Shown: positions 42,917 to 50,874, counted from the first letter of the stretch. The stretch is DNA of 64,000 bases from Sphingomonas gei (GCF_004792685.1 NZ_SRXT01000006.1:186001-250000); one strand, 5' to 3'. The notes: generated from the letters alone by a model not told the origin. A program made the numbers and translations.

Positions 42917-43987
42917 TTGTCCGTCGCACTGAGCTCCGTTCTTCCGGATTCGCGTAGCGCCATGCCCGCGGCCCGCGTGCTGATCGTCGACGATTCGGTC
43001 GTCGCGCGGTCGGTGCTCGGCCGGATGGTGGACGGGACGCGGCGCTTCCGTGTGGCGTCCGCGCTGAGCGATGTGCGCGCCGCGCTCGACTATCTCCAGA
43101 CGCATCATGTCGACATCGTCCTGCTCGACATCGACATGCCCGGGATCGACGGCCTGACCGCGCTCCCCGACGTAGTCGCGGCGGGCAAGGGCGCCAAGAT
43201 ACTGATCGTCTCCTCTTCCGCCGACGAAGGCGCCGCAGTGACGGTGCAGGCGCTGGCACTCGGCGCCGCCGACACGCTGGTGAAGCCGGGAATCGGCACC
43301 TTTGGCGGCCGTTTCGCCGAAGTACTCGAGGACCGGCTGTCGAAATTGATCGACGGACATGCCGAGCCCCTGCCCCACGCCGCCGCCAGCGCGGGCCCAA
43401 TAGCGGCGCCGCATGACTTCGACGTGGTCGCGATCGGCGCCTCGACCGGGGGGATCCATGCGTTGAGCCAGCTGCTGCGCGCGATCCCCGCCACTTTCCA
43501 GATCCCGATCCTCGTCACCCAGCATCTGCCGATCTCGTTCATGGGTTATTTCGCCGCGCAGCTCGCGGTGCTCGGCGGGCGGCCGTGCGAAGTCGCGACC
43601 GAGCGGATGCGGGTGCGGCCCGGCCGGATCATCGTTGCGCCGGGCGACGCGCACCTGCGCGTGGTCAAGATGTCCGAGGGCTGGTCGATCCGGCTGAGCG
43701 AGGAGAAATCGCTGAGTGGCTGCATGCCCTCGGTCGACCCGATGTTCGAATCGATCGCCGAAGTGTTCGGCAAGCGCGCGCTCGGCGTGGTGCTGAGCGG
43801 GATGGGCCGCGACGGCGCCGAGGGCGCGCGGCACCTCGTCGAAGCTGGCGGACGGATCCTCGTCCAGGACCGCGAGAGCTCGACGATCTGGGGAATGCCC
43901 GGCGCAGTGGCGAATGCCGGCCACGCCAGCGCGATCCTGCCGCCCGACGAGATCGGCCGGCTGGTCGCATGGCAGGGGAGGGCATGA
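42917..43987 (+). CDS. cheB: Protein-glutamate methylesterase CheB
   Basis: A 356-aa receiver-esterase. Receiver: VLIVDDSVVARS and LLDIDMPGIDGL; linker; esterase triad Ser in IGASTGGIH, His in TQHLPISF, Asp in SGMGRDGAEG. The start may be TTG 42917 (GGAG 7 nt before) or ATG 42962, which begins exactly at the receiver. It demethylates receptors; overlap of 4 nt with cheR. Confidence 0.93.
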   Translation: MSVALSSVLPDSRSAMPAARVLIVDDSVVARSVLGRMVDGTRRFRVASALSDVRAALDYLQTHHVDIVLLDIDMPGIDGLTALPDVVAAGKGAKILIVSSSADEGAAVTVQALALGAADTLVKPGIGTFGGRFAEVLEDRLSKLIDGHAEPLPHAAASAGPIAAPHDFDVVAIGASTGGIHALSQLLRAIPATFQIPILVTQHLPISFMGYFAAQLAVLGGRPCEVATERMRVRPGRIIVAPGDAHLRVVKMSEGWSIRLSEEKSLSGCMPSVDPMFESIAEVFGKRALGVVLSGMGRDGAEGARHLVEAGGRILVQDRESSTIWGMPGAVANAGHASAILPPDEIGRLVAWQGRA

Positions 43988-44850
43988 TGCACTTTCCGGG
44001 AACGACGCTGGCGGCTTCGTCGAGCGCGATGACCATTATTTCGGCGCTGCTCGAGCAGCGCACCGGGCAGCAGATCGCTGCCAACCGGGCGTGGCGGATC
44101 GAGACCGCGCTCAAGCCACTTCTGCGCGAAAAGGGACTCGCCTCGCTGGATCAGCTGGTTGCCCAGCTCGTCGTGACGCGGACTGGGGAATTGGGAGATC
44201 AGGTGGTGGACGCGCTGTTGAACCAGGAAACAAGCTTCTTCCGCGATTCCGCGGTGCTCGACATGATCGCCGACGCCACCAAAATGATCCAGGCCGAGGC
44301 GGCCGGCCGTAAGGTCCGCATCTGGTCTTCGGGCTGCTCGACCGGGCAGGAGCCGCTGAGCCTCGCGATGCTGTTCGACGAGCGCGGCATGGGCGAAGGC
44401 GCGAGCGCGCCCGAGATCGTCGCGACCGATGTGTCGCCCGCCGCACTGGCCCGCGCGCGCGCCGGGCACTTCTCGCAATTCGAGATCCAGCGCGGACTCC
44501 CGGTCCGGCGGATGATGACGTGGTTCGACGGCAATGGCGGCGACTGGGCCGCGAAGCCCGAATTGCTGCGCCGGATCCAATTCCGCCAGCACAACCTGAC
44601 CGCCGATGCGCCGCCACCGGGCAAGTTCGATGTCGTATTGTGCCGCAACGTGATGCTCTATTTTTCGCCGGACGTTCGGCGCGACGTGTTCGCGATCCTC
44701 GCCGCGGCGATCCGGCCGAACGGGCTGCTGGTGCTGGGCGCCGGCGAGACGGTGATCGGGCTGACCGACCGTTTCCGCCCGTGCGACCAGTATCGCGGCG
44801 CGTATCGCGCAGTCGAGGCCGCACCGGCTAAACGCGCCGCTTTCGGCTGA
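43984..44850 (+). CDS. cheR: Chemotaxis methyltransferase CheR
   Basis: A 288-aa SAM-dependent methyltransferase. N-terminal helical domain with NRAWRIETALKPLLREKGL; the SAM site IWSSGCSTGQEPLSLAML; QETSFFRDS loop; CRNVMLYF and a C-terminal GETVIG. It methylates receptor glutamates. It ends the che block; no receptor (MCP) gene or cheD is present in the window. Confidence 0.94.
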   Translation: MMHFPGTTLAASSSAMTIISALLEQRTGQQIAANRAWRIETALKPLLREKGLASLDQLVAQLVVTRTGELGDQVVDALLNQETSFFRDSAVLDMIADATKMIQAEAAGRKVRIWSSGCSTGQEPLSLAMLFDERGMGEGASAPEIVATDVSPAALARARAGHFSQFEIQRGLPVRRMMTWFDGNGGDWAAKPELLRRIQFRQHNLTADAPPPGKFDVVLCRNVMLYFSPDVRRDVFAILAAAIRPNGLLVLGAGETVIGLTDRFRPCDQYRGAYRAVEAAPAKRAAFG

Positions 44851-44895
44851 TCGGGCTCTTGCCGCGAGTGCGCCTGCGCTTCTAACGTCGCTGCG

Positions 44896-45594
44896 ATGAC
44901 CAGCCTTCCGATCACCGACGCGCCGTCGCCCAATTTCGACGCGCGCGAGCTGCCGATATCGATGATCGTGCTGCATTATACGGGCATGGCGAGCGCGCAG
45001 GCGGCGATCGACCGGCTGCGCGATCCCGAAGCCAAGGTATCGGCGCATTATCTGGTCGACGAGGATGGCAGCATCCTGCGGCTGGTCGACGAGCGCCATC
45101 GCGCGTGGCACGCGGGGCGCTCGCACTGGCGCGGCGTGACCGACGTCAACTCGGCGTCGATCGGGATCGAGATCGTCAATCCCGGGCACGAATTCGGCTA
45201 TCGCCCCTTTACCGATGCACAGATGGGATCGCTGATTCCGCTGGTCGCCGAGATCAAGGAGCGCCACGGCGTCACCCGCGGCAATGTCGTCGGCCATTCG
45301 GACGTGGCGCCGGCGCGCAAGCAGGACCCGGGCGAATTGTTCAACTGGCACGCATTGGCCCGGCTGCGGCTGGCGCTGCCGCGGCCGACGAAGAATTTGG
45401 TCGATCCCGGCTGGCCCGATGCCGGGTTCATGCTCGCGCTCGAACGATTCGGCTATGACGTGACTGACCGCGAGGGCGCGGTGACGGCCTTCCAGCGGCG
45501 CTTCCGCCCCGAAATGGTCGATGGCGAGATCGATATGGAATGCCGCTGCATCCTGCTGGCGCTGCTGCTGCCCAAGCCGCAGGGCGAGGATTGA
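44896..45594 (+). CDS. N-acetylmuramoyl-L-alanine amidase (amidase_2, AmiD-like)
   Basis: A 232-aa amidase with zinc ligands His in VLHYTGM, His in GHSDVAP and Asp in RKQDPGELF, and SIGIEIVNPGHE between. The C-terminus carries a small peptidoglycan-binding domain (AVTAFQRRFRPE). No signal peptide is visible, so it may recycle muropeptides in the cytoplasm or be exported by an unrecognised route. Confidence 0.9.
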   Translation: MTSLPITDAPSPNFDARELPISMIVLHYTGMASAQAAIDRLRDPEAKVSAHYLVDEDGSILRLVDERHRAWHAGRSHWRGVTDVNSASIGIEIVNPGHEFGYRPFTDAQMGSLIPLVAEIKERHGVTRGNVVGHSDVAPARKQDPGELFNWHALARLRLALPRPTKNLVDPGWPDAGFMLALERFGYDVTDREGAVTAFQRRFRPEMVDGEIDMECRCILLALLLPKPQGED

Positions 45595-45694
45595 GATAGC
45601 TGCACGAAAAAGAAGGTTCGCGCGGCGTTCACCCTTTACGGCAATTTCGTAGCAGCCAAAGCCGCGCTATTTCGTCAGACTGGAGGCGAAAGCT

Positions 45695-46027
45695 ATGCTC
45701 AGCGGTGGTGGGATGGCCCGGATGGGGCCGGTGCAGGTGCGGCTCAGCGGCGTGGTCAAGGTCGACGAGGAGGATCACGAAGTGCCGTCGGTCAACGCGC
45801 CGACGGTGGCCGAGGCGACGGCGTTGCTCGATCGCACGGCGCGGGTGAATGGCGCCGACGGGGTGATCCAGGTCGGCTCGGACTATCACCGCATCGCGAT
45901 CGGGCGCGGGCCGCTTTCGACGCAGACGCTGATCGCGGTCCAGGCCTGGGGCACGGCTGTAAAGGCGGCCGAGGCTGCCGCGGACGAGCTCGAGGCTCCG
46001 GTCGAGGACGAGCCCGACGCGGCATAA
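45695..46027 (+). CDS. YbjQ-like protein, hypothetical
   Basis: A 110-aa protein. The segment RVNGADGVIQVGSDYH and the ending AVQAWGTAVKA resemble the last strands of the YbjQ (heavy-metal-binding-like) fold, but the match is weak and the usual N-terminal half is different. GGAGGCGAAAG precedes the ATG. It ends about 40 bp before rnpB. Function unknown. Confidence 0.6.
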   Translation: MLSGGGMARMGPVQVRLSGVVKVDEEDHEVPSVNAPTVAEATALLDRTARVNGADGVIQVGSDYHRIAIGRGPLSTQTLIAVQAWGTAVKAAEAAADELEAPVEDEPDAA

Positions 46028-46066
46028 GCCTTGCGCCCCGCCCGCGCGGCGCTAGAGCGGTCGGGC

Positions 46067-46448
46067 CAGAGGGTCGGGCGGCCGCGGGTGCGCAAGCACG
46101 CGAGGAAAGTCCGGGCTCCACGGAACCACGGTGCCGGGTAACGCCCGGCGGGCCAGCTTGCTGGTTCAGGGAAAGTGCCACAGAGAGCAGACCGCCCACT
46201 GACCCCGGACTAAATCCGGGGTTGAGGGCAAGGGTGAAAGGGTGCGGCAAGAGCGCACCGCGCGACGGGCAACCGAAGCGGCACGGCAAACCCCACCGGG
46301 AGCAAGACCGAATAGGGGCGGCATATGGGCCTGGTTCCGGCCCGTCGCCCGGGTTGGTTGCTTGAGCGGCGGAGCAATCCGTCGCCTAGAGGAATGGTCG
46401 CACATCGCGTTTCGGCGCGAGGACAGAACCCGGCTTATAGACCCTCTG
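46067..46448 (+). ncRNA. rnpB: RNase P RNA, class A
   Basis: P4 region GAGGAAAGTCCGGGCTCCAC near the 5' end and the matching 3' P4 strand ACAGAACCCGGCTTATAG. The P1 helix pairs AGAGGGTC (46068-46075) with GACCCTCT (46440-46447). Internal landmarks such as GGTGAAAGGGTGCGGTAAGAGCGCACCG-like P-loops are present. It cleaves tRNA precursors. No protein gene overlaps it convincingly. Confidence 0.96.
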
Positions 46449-46460
46449 GCAAATTCTTCG

Positions 46461-46502
46461 TGCGCAGTGCTCCTGCGAAAGCAGGAGCACTGCGCACTTT
46501 TG
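46461..46502 (+). terminator. Rho-independent terminator of rnpB
   Basis: A perfect 16-bp stem with a GAAA tetraloop (TGCGCAGTGCTCCTGC ... GCAGGAGCACTGCGCA) is followed by CTTTTG. It lies 13 nt after the RNase P RNA. Confidence 0.93.
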
Positions 46503-46543
46503 ACGGGTAGCCTTTGCGGCCCGGCCACCCTATCTGCCCTTCC

Positions 46544-47080
46544 ATGGCACGGGCAACGCGATCCTCCGATTGGGGCTTTCCCCGCTGGCGCGCTTATGGC
46601 GCCGAGCGCGAGGCGGTGAAGGTGCGGCTGTGCGACCGGCATGGCTGCGAGGCGCCGGGTGACCGGCCCGCGCCCAAATCGCCCAACAGCCCCGAGCGCT
46701 GGTATTTCTGCGAGACCCACGCGGGCGAATACAACCGTAACTGGAATTACTTCGAGGGGCTGACCGCCGAGGAAGCGGCGCAGCGCGAGGCCGACGAACG
46801 GCGTGACGCCGGCGATTTTTCCGAATCGAAGCATAATGGCTGGGCCGGGCCCGGAGATGGCAGTCGCTCACGCGACGAGATGCGCGCGCTCGAACTGCTC
46901 GATCTCGAAGTCGATTCGGATTTCGAAGCAGTGCGAATGGCGTGGCGGCGCCTTGCCAAGTCGAACCACCCCGACGTGAAGCCGGGCGACGCCGACGCGG
47001 CCAAGCGGTTTCAGGCGATCCAGGCGGCGTATGACGTGCTCAAGACCGCCGAGGAGCGGCGGACCTGGAAGCCCGATTGA
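46544..47080 (+). CDS. J-domain (DnaJ-like) protein with N-terminal Cys/His region
   Basis: A 178-aa protein with a C-terminal J domain (FEAVRMAWRRLAKSNHPDVKPGD with HPD, then AKRFQAIQAAYDVL). The N-terminal half has CDRHGCEAPGDRP and FCETHAGEYN, which could bind a metal. Similar small J-proteins occur across alphaproteobacteria; partner HSP70 is elsewhere. It overlaps the next gene by 4 nt. Confidence 0.9.
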   Translation: MARATRSSDWGFPRWRAYGAEREAVKVRLCDRHGCEAPGDRPAPKSPNSPERWYFCETHAGEYNRNWNYFEGLTAEEAAQREADERRDAGDFSESKHNGWAGPGDGSRSRDEMRALELLDLEVDSDFEAVRMAWRRLAKSNHPDVKPGDADAAKRFQAIQAAYDVLKTAEERRTWKPD

Positions 47081-47379
47081 GGGCTTCGGTCCGGTCCAAC
47101 TGGTCGAACACCGTTCTGGTCTGCGCCAAATGCTCGAAGAAGCTGGGCGGCGGGTTCGGGCCCAAGGGCAAGGTGCCGCTCGCCAGGGCGTTGCGCAAAC
47201 ATCTCGGACTGAAGAAAGGCCGCAAGGGCGCGGCGGGGATCGTCGAGGTCAAATGCCTCGGGGTGTGCCCGCGCGGCGCGGTGACGGTGGTCAACGGCGC
47301 GGCGTCGCGCGAGTGGCTGCTGGTGCCCGAAGGCGCCGATCTCGATGCGGTTGCGGGGGAATTGGGGCTCACCCTATAA
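47077..47379 (+). CDS. Thioredoxin-like [2Fe-2S] ferredoxin-type protein
   Basis: A 100-aa protein with CAKCSKK near the N-terminus and VKCLGVCPRGAVTVV later, the cysteine pattern of COG3411/DUF1636-like thioredoxin-fold ferredoxins (C-x2-C ... C-x3-C). Start is TTG 47077 overlapping the previous stop by 4 nt. Partner and role unknown; sulfur/Fe-S-related genes (sufE) lie nearby. Confidence 0.72.
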   Translation: MRASVRSNWSNTVLVCAKCSKKLGGGFGPKGKVPLARALRKHLGLKKGRKGAAGIVEVKCLGVCPRGAVTVVNGAASREWLLVPEGADLDAVAGELGLTL

Positions 47380-47382
47380 ACT

Positions 47383-47464
47383 GTCATCCCGGCGAAAGCC
47401 GGGATCCAGAGCCAGAAGCGGTTCGGCGGAGCAACTCTGGGCCCCGGCCTTCGCCGGGGTGACG
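47383..47464. repeat. REP-like palindromic element, copy 2
   Basis: GTCATCCCGGCGAAAGCCGG and the inverse CCGGCCTTCGCCGGGGTGAC with a middle spacer. It fills the gap between the convergent ferredoxin-like and sufE genes. Confidence 0.87.
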
Positions 47465-47487
47465 AAGAAGGAGAGCGACGGCCGCAC

Positions 47488-47895
47488 TCAGCCGGCGTAG
47501 CGCGCCGCCGTCTCGCGGATCAGCGCGATCATGTTGGGGATGCCTTGCGTCCGGTTCGAGCTGAGCTGGTTGCGCAGGTCGAACGGCGCGAGCGCGGCGT
47601 CCATGTCGGTGGCGAGGATGTCGGCTGGGCTGCCGTCCTGTACGGTGAGCAGGACGAGCGCGATGATGCCCTTGGTGATCGCCGCGTTGGAATCGGCGAG
47701 GAAGTGGAGCGCGCCGTCGTCCTTGCGCGTGGGGTAGACCCACACCGAGGCGGAACAGCCGCGGACAAGCGTGGCGTCGGTCTTGAGTGGCTCGGGCATC
47801 GGCTCGAGCGTCCGGCCCAGGTCGATCAGCAGGCGGTAGCGATCGTCGGCATCGAGGAATGCATATTCGTCCTGGAGGTCGGCGAGGCTGGGCAT
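47488..47895 (-). CDS. sufE: SufE-family sulfur acceptor
   Basis: A 135-aa SufE: RYRLLIDLGRTLEPMPE, then the acceptor Cys in LVRGCSASVW, and DNxAxxxKGIIALVL-type segment (SNAAITKGIIALVL). It takes persulfide sulfur from the SufS desulfurase. SufS/BCD are not in the window; the tandem desulfurases at 25.8-28 kb could be partners but that is not shown. Confidence 0.92.
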   Translation of the reverse strand: MPSLADLQDEYAFLDADDRYRLLIDLGRTLEPMPEPLKTDATLVRGCSASVWVYPTRKDDGALHFLADSNAAITKGIIALVLLTVQDGSPADILATDMDAALAPFDLRNQLSSNRTQGIPNMIALIRETAARYAG

Positions 47896-47919
47896 GCCGA
47901 CCCGCTAGCCGGGTGGACC

Positions 47920-48171
47920 CTAGAGGTCCACCCCGGCGGCGATCGCTTCGAGCTTGCGGATGCGTTCTTTCAGGTCAGCGACTTCGATGCGCGAGGCCGC
48001 GGAGGGCATGGCCGGCTCGAGCTGCGAAGTGCCGCTGTGGTGCTGGGCGAGTTCCTGGCGCTTGAGCGCCAGCCAGCCGCGCCAGCCCGAGAGCCCCGCA
48101 GCGGTCACCATCGCGAGGCCGGCCAGCCCCGAGACCGAGAGCGTGATGTAGAGATTGGGGTCGACGGTCAT
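47920..48171 (-). CDS. Small membrane protein of the psp cluster, hypothetical
   Basis: An 83-aa protein with one helix (YITLSVSGLAGLAMVTAAGLS) and a C-terminal coiled coil ending RIEVADLKERIRKLEAIAAG, related to the tails of the other proteins of this cluster but shorter. AGGGAGAGG precedes the ATG. Likely the last gene of the psp-like operon. Confidence 0.7.
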   Translation of the reverse strand: MTVDPNLYITLSVSGLAGLAMVTAAGLSGWRGWLALKRQELAQHHSGTSQLEPAMPSAASRIEVADLKERIRKLEAIAAGVDL

Positions 48172-48205
48172 TGCTTGCCTCTCCCTGATCTGGTTTCGCG
48201 GCGCG

Positions 48206-48331
48206 TCAGGCGCCGAGTTGCTGCTGCCGGGCCAGCTTTTCCGCACGGCGAACGGGGCGGTCCCGGCTTTCGGCGAGGGCAATGGCTCCCCCGCACAGTG
48301 CTGCAAGCACTGCGAACACGACGATGATCAT
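48206..48331 (-). CDS. Very small membrane protein of the psp cluster
   Basis: A 41-aa frame: MIIVVFAVLAALCGGAIALAE forms a membrane helix and the rest is basic (SRDRPVRRAEKLARQQQLGA). AAGGA lies 9 nt before the ATG. Position, orientation and ribosome binding site support translation; no family recognised. Confidence 0.6.
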   Translation of the reverse strand: MIIVVFAVLAALCGGAIALAESRDRPVRRAEKLARQQQLGA

Positions 48332-48374
48332 TTTAAGTAGTCCTTAGATCTGGCTGCGTTTCGCGCAGCGGGTG

Positions 48375-48647
48375 TCAGTTGAGCGGCGCGTCGCGCAGCT
48401 GTTCGATTTCATCCGCGACGGCGATGCCGCGGTCGGTGACGATCCGTTCGAGAACCCGGACCCTCTGCTCCAGCCGCTCAACATGTGCGGCATATTGCGC
48501 GGCCTGCTCGGCGGTCTGGGCGGCGATCACTTGAGTCATCGCCTCCTTGTGCTTGAGCCAGCGCTTGAACATGTCGTTGGCGATGCCGAACACGATCGCG
48601 ACGATGCCGCAGGCGATGCCGAGAACGGGGATCAGGAGGGGGTTCAT
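48375..48647 (-). CDS. Small membrane protein with psp-type coiled-coil tail (paralog 3)
   Basis: A 90-aa PspB-sized protein: N-terminal helix (IPVLGIACGIVAIVFGIAND) followed by a coiled coil ending RVRVLERIVTDRGIAVADEI. The tail is nearly the same as in the two genes upstream and in PspC. Part of the enlarged psp operon. Confidence 0.75.
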   Translation of the reverse strand: MNPLLIPVLGIACGIVAIVFGIANDMFKRWLKHKEAMTQVIAAQTAEQAAQYAAHVERLEQRVRVLERIVTDRGIAVADEIEQLRDAPLN

Positions 48648-48659
48648 CGCAGGATCTCC

Positions 48660-48986
48660 TCAGTTGCTCTTGGTGCCGCGCAGCGATTCGATCTCGCGGT
48701 CGAGGCTGTGGGCGCTGTCGGTGACGATGCGCTCGACGTTCGCCAGCCGGTCCTTGATCGAGCCGAGCTCGGCGCGGAGCTGGGCGTTCTCCTGGCTCAG
48801 CAGCTTCACTCGCTCGATCGTCTCGTCATTCTGCTTCGGGTAGAGCGCCTGCCCCCAGCTGCCGTCGAGCGGATAGCCGTTCTTGATGCGCAGCCAGGTG
48901 GTGATCACCCATCCGCCGACCGCGACCGATACGACGATCGCTATCAGGGGAAAGATGGGCTGGAAGAGCATTACCTTGTCGGTCAT
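48660..48986 (-). CDS. Small membrane protein with psp-type coiled-coil tail (paralog 2)
   Basis: A 108-aa protein: membrane helix FPLIAIVVSVAVGGWVITTWL, then IKNGYPLDGSW, then a coiled coil ending RLANVERIVTDSAHSLDREI and ESLR. KNGYPL here and KHGYPM in the next gene upstream are corresponding motifs, so these two are close paralogs. Confidence 0.77.
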   Translation of the reverse strand: MTDKVMLFQPIFPLIAIVVSVAVGGWVITTWLRIKNGYPLDGSWGQALYPKQNDETIERVKLLSQENAQLRAELGSIKDRLANVERIVTDSAHSLDREIESLRGTKSN

Positions 48987-49009
48987 TTCCCTGTTCCTTG
49001 TCTTCGCGG

Positions 49010-49306
49010 TCAGCGCAGGCTGTCGATTTCGCGGGCGACGCGCTCGGCAGGGTCGGTGGCGATCCGTTCGAGGACGGCGATCCGCTCCTCGAGCCGGCTG
49101 ACCTGGCCCACCAGCCGCTCATTCTCGGTGGAGAGCAGGGCGATCTTCCGATCGGCGTCCAGATCGCCTGCCGGCTGGCCACGACGGTGGCGGCGGCTTT
49201 CCTCCATCGGGTAACCGTGCTTGGCGCGGACCCAGGTCTGGAAGGCCTTGGATGCCATGACCGCCGCAACGATCAGCACCGGCACCAGCCAACTCAATTC
49301 CCTCAT
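49010..49306 (-). CDS. Small membrane protein with psp-type coiled-coil tail (paralog 1)
   Basis: A 98-aa protein: helix WLVPVLIVAAVMASKAFQTWV, AKHGYPMEES, then LEERIAVLERIATDPAERVA and REIDSLR. PspB-like architecture but distinct from the pspB-position gene at 49712. Same strand and spacing as the other psp genes. Confidence 0.77.
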   Translation of the reverse strand: MRELSWLVPVLIVAAVMASKAFQTWVRAKHGYPMEESRRHRRGQPAGDLDADRKIALLSTENERLVGQVSRLEERIAVLERIATDPAERVAREIDSLR

Positions 49307-49335
49307 CGTCTTCCCTCCCTGTTGACCGCCGCGCC

Positions 49336-49710
49336 TCAGCGCAGGCTGTCGATCTCGTCGGCGAGCCGGGTGTTGCGGCTCGTATAGTACATCTCGATGT
49401 CGGCGAGCCGGCGATCGATGTCGCGGAAGGTCGAGCGGACCTGCGCGGTCGAGCGGCTCGGGTTCGAGCGCACGCCTTGCCAGAACTTCTCTTCCTCGGG
49501 CCCCTGATAGAGGCCGGCCGGCTTGTTCGGCGCGAGCCAGGCGATCAGGAAGTAGATGAAGACCGACGTGCCGCTGGTCGCGAAGGCGAGGAAGACCATC
49601 CCCACCCGGAGCCAGATCGCCTCGATACCGGTATAATCGGCGAGGCCCGAGCAGACTCCGAGAACCTTGGCATTCTGCTTGTCGAGATAGAATTTGGTGC
49701 GGACGGACAT
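49336..49710 (-). CDS. pspC: PspC-domain envelope-stress protein with added coiled-coil tail
   Basis: A 124-aa protein. The PspC domain (LDKQNAKVLGVCSGLADYTG and the helix VGMVFLAFATSGTSVFIYFLIAW) is followed by a linker and a C-terminal DIDRRLADIEMYYTSRNTRL with final ADEIDSLR, which is the same tail found in the three small proteins downstream. PspC senses membrane damage and recruits PspA in other bacteria. Confidence 0.9.
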   Translation of the reverse strand: MSVRTKFYLDKQNAKVLGVCSGLADYTGIEAIWLRVGMVFLAFATSGTSVFIYFLIAWLAPNKPAGLYQGPEEEKFWQGVRSNPSRSTAQVRSTFRDIDRRLADIEMYYTSRNTRLADEIDSLR

Positions 49711-49711
49711 C

Positions 49712-49984
49712 TCAGCTCCTCCTGGAGATATCGTAGGGGCTAGGTTCCTGGCGCGAGGCCGAGACCGGGCGGAAATCGGGGTTGTCGGCGGCGATGATGC
49801 GTTCGACGGTAAGCAGGCGCTCCTCGAGCTGGCGAGCCGTGAAATAGAGCTCGTCGAGAAGCTTCTCGTCCTCGCCGGTGATCGTCGCCGCGGTCTTCCA
49901 CCGCGTGATATAGTGCATGATCACCCAGGGAAGGCCGACGAACAGGATCCCGACGATGGTGATGGGCAGGAAAACCTCTTCCAT
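49712..49984 (-). CDS. pspB: PspB-like membrane protein
   Basis: A 90-aa protein: helix FLPITIVGILFVGLPWVIMHYI then coiled coil EKLLDELYFTARQLEERLLTVERIIAADN. Size, order and architecture match PspB, which works with PspC. It starts 3 nt after pspA and ends 1 nt before pspC. Confidence 0.88.
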   Translation of the reverse strand: MEEVFLPITIVGILFVGLPWVIMHYITRWKTAATITGEDEKLLDELYFTARQLEERLLTVERIIAADNPDFRPVSASRQEPSPYDISRRS

Positions 49985-49987
49985 CGC

Positions 49988-50656
49988 TTACGCTCCCTTG
50001 TTCAATCGGGCCTTCAGCGCTTCGAGCTCGGCATCCACCTTCTCGGACGAGCGCAGCTCGGCGATCTCTTCCTCGAGGCTCTTGGGCGCGCCGCCCAGAC
50101 CCGCCGCTTCTGCGCGGCCCTCGGCGAAGTCGACCCGGCGTTCGAGGACGTCGAAGCGCGAGAATGCGTCGGTCATCTTCGAGCCGTTGGTCATTTCGCG
50201 CAGGCGGGTGCGGTTGTTGGCGCTCTCCAGCCGGGCGACGATCGAGTTCTGGCGGGTGCGTGCCTCGCGCAGCTTGTTCTGGAGCTTGGTGATGTCCTCT
50301 TCCGAAGCCTTGAGCGTCTCGTCGAGCACGCCGATCTCGGTCGACAGCTGGTCGCACATGTCGGCGGCCTTCTGCTTTTCGACGAGTGCCGCCTTGGCGA
50401 GGTCCTCGCGGCCCTTGGAGAGCGCCAGCTCGGCCTTCTCGGTCCAGCTCTCCTGGAGCTTTTCGAGCTTGGCGATGTGGCGGCGCATTTCCTTCTGGTC
50501 GGCGATGGTGCGCGCGGCGGAGGCGCGAACCTCGACCAGAGTCTCCTCCATCTCGAGGATGATCATGCGGATCATCTTGGCGGGATCTTCCGCCTTGTCG
50601 AGCAGGTCGGTGACGTTGGCGGCGATGATATCGCGGGTTCGCGAGAAGATACCCAT
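49988..50656 (-). CDS. pspA: Phage shock protein A (PspA/IM30 family)
   Basis: A 222-aa coiled-coil protein: IFSRTRDIIAANVTDLLDKAEDP amphipathic N-terminus, then MIRMIILEMEETLVEVRASA and long heptad repeats to the C-terminus. It forms ESCRT-III-like assemblies at damaged membranes and in enteric bacteria inhibits PspF. It is preceded by a leader of about 110 bp with a strong hairpin and a 35-aa frame. Confidence 0.95.
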   Translation of the reverse strand: MGIFSRTRDIIAANVTDLLDKAEDPAKMIRMIILEMEETLVEVRASAARTIADQKEMRRHIAKLEKLQESWTEKAELALSKGREDLAKAALVEKQKAADMCDQLSTEIGVLDETLKASEEDITKLQNKLREARTRQNSIVARLESANNRTRLREMTNGSKMTDAFSRFDVLERRVDFAEGRAEAAGLGGAPKSLEEEIAELRSSEKVDAELEALKARLNKGA

Positions 50657-50726
50657 GCTGACACTCCTTCGTTCTTTTTTCGGGGTCCGCCGAGAGGATC
50701 TAGGGGGTGACCCTCCCGGCGGGTTT

Positions 50727-50748
50727 CCGCTCGCGGGGCGGCGAGCGG
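50727..50748 (-). other. Strong hairpin between the 35-aa gene and pspA
   Basis: An 8-bp perfect stem CCGCTCGC / GCGAGCGG with a six-base loop. In the psp transcript it would lie ahead of pspA; no T-tract, so processing or attenuation rather than complete termination seems likely. Confidence 0.5.
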
Positions 50749-50766
50749 AGCGACCTTGGTATGCCT

Positions 50767-50874
50767 TTAGACGACCGCGGGGCCGACCGCACCGGCCATC
50801 AGGATGGCGCTGGCGAAGAAGGCGACGGTGACTGCGAAAAAGGCGTTGCGGACATTCTTGGCTTCGTAGGTCAT
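50767..50874 (-). CDS. Very small membrane protein at the head of the psp operon
   Basis: A 35-aa frame: MTYEAKNVRNAFFAVTVAFF with the helix continuing ASAILMAGAVGPAVV. AGGGAACGAAATC precedes the ATG. It sits directly downstream of the sigma-54 promoter, so it would be the first gene of the operon. Too short for family assignment. Confidence 0.6.
   Translation of the reverse strand: MTYEAKNVRNAFFAVTVAFFASAILMAGAVGPAVV

Noticed and set aside
46242..46619. Open frame of about 125 codons across the RNase P RNA and its terminator
   Set aside because: It lies inside rnpB, crosses the terminator hairpin, has no ribosome binding site and no protein-like composition.
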